A stretch of 16,188 nucleotides of DNA. Origin: BB31 sp964582525 (GTDB taxonomy: Bacteria > Pseudomonadota > Gammaproteobacteria > Beggiatoales > Beggiatoaceae). Numbering within the stretch: position 1 is the first letter of the stretch; every line of letters starts with the position of its first letter. The notes under the pieces were generated by a model that was given only the letters and a program-made list of their open reading frames with translations, did no database searches and had not been told where the DNA came from. A program made the translations under genes and the position numbers. Shown here piece by piece: positions 14,736-16,188 of the stretch. The stretch is from contig CAZOSP010000091.1 in the NCBI GenBank assembly GCA_964582525.1, positions 1 through 16,188 on the forward strand. Direction: 5' to 3'.

Positions 14736-15683
14736 ATGAAAAACATACTGTTACTATGTACGCTTTGTTTGACTCTGACAGCTCACGCTTTAGAGCCTAG
14801 CGACATTGAACTGACTTTAATGACTGGGCGCGAAGCCAGTGTTGACTACAAAATGGGTAAAGACTTACAGGGGTTGCTGCATCCTCATGGCATTGATTTG
14901 AATGTTATTCCTTCTTTGGGTTCGCTGGAAAATATTGTTAAAGTGTATGAATTTCCTAGCATTCAGCTAGGTATCGTGCAACTTGATACCTTAACTTTTC
15001 CGGCATTACACGCTCTAGTGCGCCAATTTGGTATCACTTCAGAGCTACAAAATATTGTCAGCAATATGCAGCTTGTTTTGCCTTTGTATAATGAGGCGGT
15101 GCATCTGCTGGCACCGTTGAGCATTAAAAATATCAATGAACTCAATGGTAAACGTGTTGCTGTCGGGCGCAGCAGTGGCAGCACATACGGTACGGCATTA
15201 AACATGTTGCGCATGTTTCACCTGAAACCTGAAAAAATACGGGCACTTGACGCGCCTAGTGCTTTGCAATTGCTGCAAGCCAAGCAGCTAGACGCCCTGT
15301 TTCTAGTCGCTGCTTTGCCGGACAGTGGCTTAAGCCACATCGTGTCTGAGGCGGCGTTTCATTTGTTGCCGATTGACTTAAAGCAGGCGCAAGATAAGCA
15401 AGTTTTACAGCATTTGTATGAAGAGATAGAGATAAGTCAGCGGGATTATGCTTGGCAAAAATCGACAGTTGCCAGTGTTGCGGTGCGCAATGTTTTGGTC
15501 ACGGCTGATACTGGACGTTGCGAAGAGGTCGGCAAACTGGCGGCTTTGCTGTATGAAAATCTGTCTGAGTTGCAAAAAAACGGGCATGAAAAATGGCGCG
15601 ATGTGCAGTTTGATAAAGCGCGTTTGTTAAAACACCGCAGCTTGTCGCCCTGTGTCAAGCAGGCATTAAGTGCCATTCCCTAA
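14736..15683 (+). CDS. TAXI-family TRAP-type solute-binding protein
   Basis: Periplasmic substrate-binding protein of the TAXI type, which normally hands small organic ligands (for example dicarboxylates or glutamate) to a TRAP permease; the ligand here is unknown. The 315 residues begin with a signal peptide (1-18, cleavage likely at AHA before L19). Family features are the first strand IELTLMTGREAS, PSLGSLENIVKVYEFPSIQLGIVQLD (59-84, the conserved 'G-S-x-x-N-I ... D-x-G-I-x-Q-x-D' region) and GKRVAVGRSSGSTYGTALNML (138-158). The first ligand loop, usually rich in Gly, is changed to TGREASVDYKMG, so binding may be atypical. No TRAP membrane subunit lies beside it. The Shine-Dalgarno sequence is weak. 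Confidence 0.85.
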   Translation: MKNILLLCTLCLTLTAHALEPSDIELTLMTGREASVDYKMGKDLQGLLHPHGIDLNVIPSLGSLENIVKVYEFPSIQLGIVQLDTLTFPALHALVRQFGITSELQNIVSNMQLVLPLYNEAVHLLAPLSIKNINELNGKRVAVGRSSGSTYGTALNMLRMFHLKPEKIRALDAPSALQLLQAKQLDALFLVAALPDSGLSHIVSEAAFHLLPIDLKQAQDKQVLQHLYEEIEISQRDYAWQKSTVASVAVRNVLVTADTGRCEEVGKLAALLYENLSELQKNGHEKWRDVQFDKARLLKHRSLSPCVKQALSAIP

Positions 15684-16160
15684 CCTAGAAAATGGGCAGA
15701 TAGCCCGCCTTAAAAACTATGCTGGCGATCAGCATAGGCAGCGTAAAGCCCGCTGAAGACGTTGTTGCCATGCAGAAAAGATGTCCAAAATCCATGCTTT
15801 TGCAGTAGGTTCTATATTCTCAGACAGCCTCCTAACCCAGTATATGAAGGGAGTCCAGAAAAATCAGGCAAAAAAAAGACGCGATGGGTATCGCGCCGAA
15901 CCACCAAAGGAGGATGGAGGAGACTATCAAATCAAGCATTAAACAATTAACCATTGATTTACATGAAAAATATTACAAACACTAGGAACATTAACGGCAG
16001 TTTTGTGCGCTGCAACATTTGGGCTTACTTTAACACAGTTTTATCGCCTGTCAACACTTTATAAAAACTTTTGTAGAAATATGAGTTTTGCTCTGTTATA
16101 AGGAAGCTTTTCGTGCGCTTGTGTAGCGACAATGGCGATGGCGAGCATGGAGTCTGAAAA
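15684..16160. other. Gene-poor region before the prepilin start
   Basis: 477 bases with no confidently called gene. Just after the TAXI stop there are two small hairpins: GGGC/GCCC at 15694-15706 and a perfect 8-base stem at 15717-15737. Further on, an A-tract leads into a CGCGAT/ATCGCG hairpin (15880-15895), then two strong Shine-Dalgarno-like purine runs (15906-15922) and a 23-codon frame (15914-15985). From about 15960 the sequence is AT-rich, with a TATAAA at 16060-16065 that could be a -10 box for the gene at the right edge. Confidence 0.5.
15717..15737 (+). terminator. Perfect 8-base hairpin downstream of the TAXI gene
   Basis: CTATGCTG (15717-15724), loop GCGAT, and CAGCATAG (15730-15737) pair without mismatch, 34 bases after the TAXI stop. 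The location suits a transcript 3' end, but no T-run follows, so intrinsic termination is not shown; it may instead be the first stem of a longer structured RNA. Confidence 0.4.
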
Positions 16161-16188
16161 TTGAAGAATTATCAAGGCTTTACTTTAT
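16161..16188 (+). CDS. Type IV prepilin/pseudopilin, N-terminal fragment (runs off window)
   Basis: A TTG start at 16161 is preceded by GGAG at 16149-16152 with an 8-base spacer. The nine complete codons read MKNYQGFTL, then a codon beginning with T. This is the pattern of a class III leader: a short basic leader ending in Gly, a Phe that becomes the methylated first residue, then T-L and usually L/I-E. PilD-type peptidase would cut between G6 and F7. A stop lies two codons before the TTG in this frame, so no upstream start is possible. The next residue cannot be Ile from the visible T; GFTL-L-E would fit. Only the first 28 bases are visible, so pilin, minor pilin and pseudopilin cannot be distinguished. 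Confidence 0.6.

Noticed and set aside
15684..15800. Possible riboswitch (the string GTAAAGCCC with flanking stems resembled a GEMM-type element)
   Set aside because: The conserved cyclic-di-GMP-I tetraloop/receptor segments are not present; only generic hairpins could be supported.
15762..15950. 62-codon open frame upstream of the prepilin start
   Set aside because: Low-complexity basic composition, crosses an A-tract and hairpins, no ribosome-binding site and no recognisable family.
15963..16073. Short ATG frame (about 33-36 codons) in the AT-rich stretch
   Set aside because: No ribosome-binding site, no family features; AT-rich leader sequence is a simpler explanation.

Overview
The window reads as a chromosomal segment of a gammaproteobacterium of moderate GC content. 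SucC, SucD and TrpC look proteobacterial, and SspB carries the C-terminal ClpX-binding tail typical of beta/gammaproteobacteria. The mix of housekeeping genes, a secreted beta-propeller protein, a flotillin and many short intergenic palindromes would suit a Thiotrichales-like (Beggiatoa/Thiothrix-type) organism. That placement is inference from general appearance, not from a search. There are no tRNA or rRNA genes, complete transposons, prophage genes or CRISPR arrays.

Layout, left to right. An AT-rich leader (1-272) precedes a large secreted beta-propeller protein (273-3329, +). A strong palindromic repeat/terminator separates it from a convergent minus-strand operon, sucC-sucD-GspE/PilB-type ATPase (7168 down to 3403). 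A divergent control region with another palindromic repeat leads to a GT4 glycosyltransferase (7350-8516, +) and trpC (8598-9428, +). Next come a YqiK-type flotillin (9697-11865, +) and sspB (12024-12467, +). The YqiJ/DUF1449 membrane protein (12626-13237, -) faces them. A lone sdhB (13566-14342, -) is divergent from a TAXI-type solute-binding protein (14736-15683, +). A gene-poor 477-base stretch ends in what looks like the first nine codons of a type IV prepilin with a TTG start (16161-16188, running off the window).

Functional links. SucCD and SdhB act at successive TCA-cycle steps but are in separate units, and sdhB has no sdhC, sdhD or sdhA beside it. The YqiK flotillin and YqiJ-type protein are normally an adjacent operon pair; here sspB lies between them and the second gene is inverted. 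The GspE/PilB ATPase has an N-terminal MshEN-like motif suggesting cyclic-di-GMP control, and a prepilin appears to start at the right edge, so pilus or pseudopilus biology may be represented at both ends.

The most distinctive non-coding signal is a family of intergenic palindromes built on a 15-base unit AAACC-N5-GGTTT. In four of the loci two units face each other, and the N5 of one is the exact or near reverse complement of the N5 of the other while N5 differs between loci. Several copies also carry an outer arm like CAAGCATTCACATCCC. They look like a miniature mobile or REP/MITE-like family partly used as terminators.
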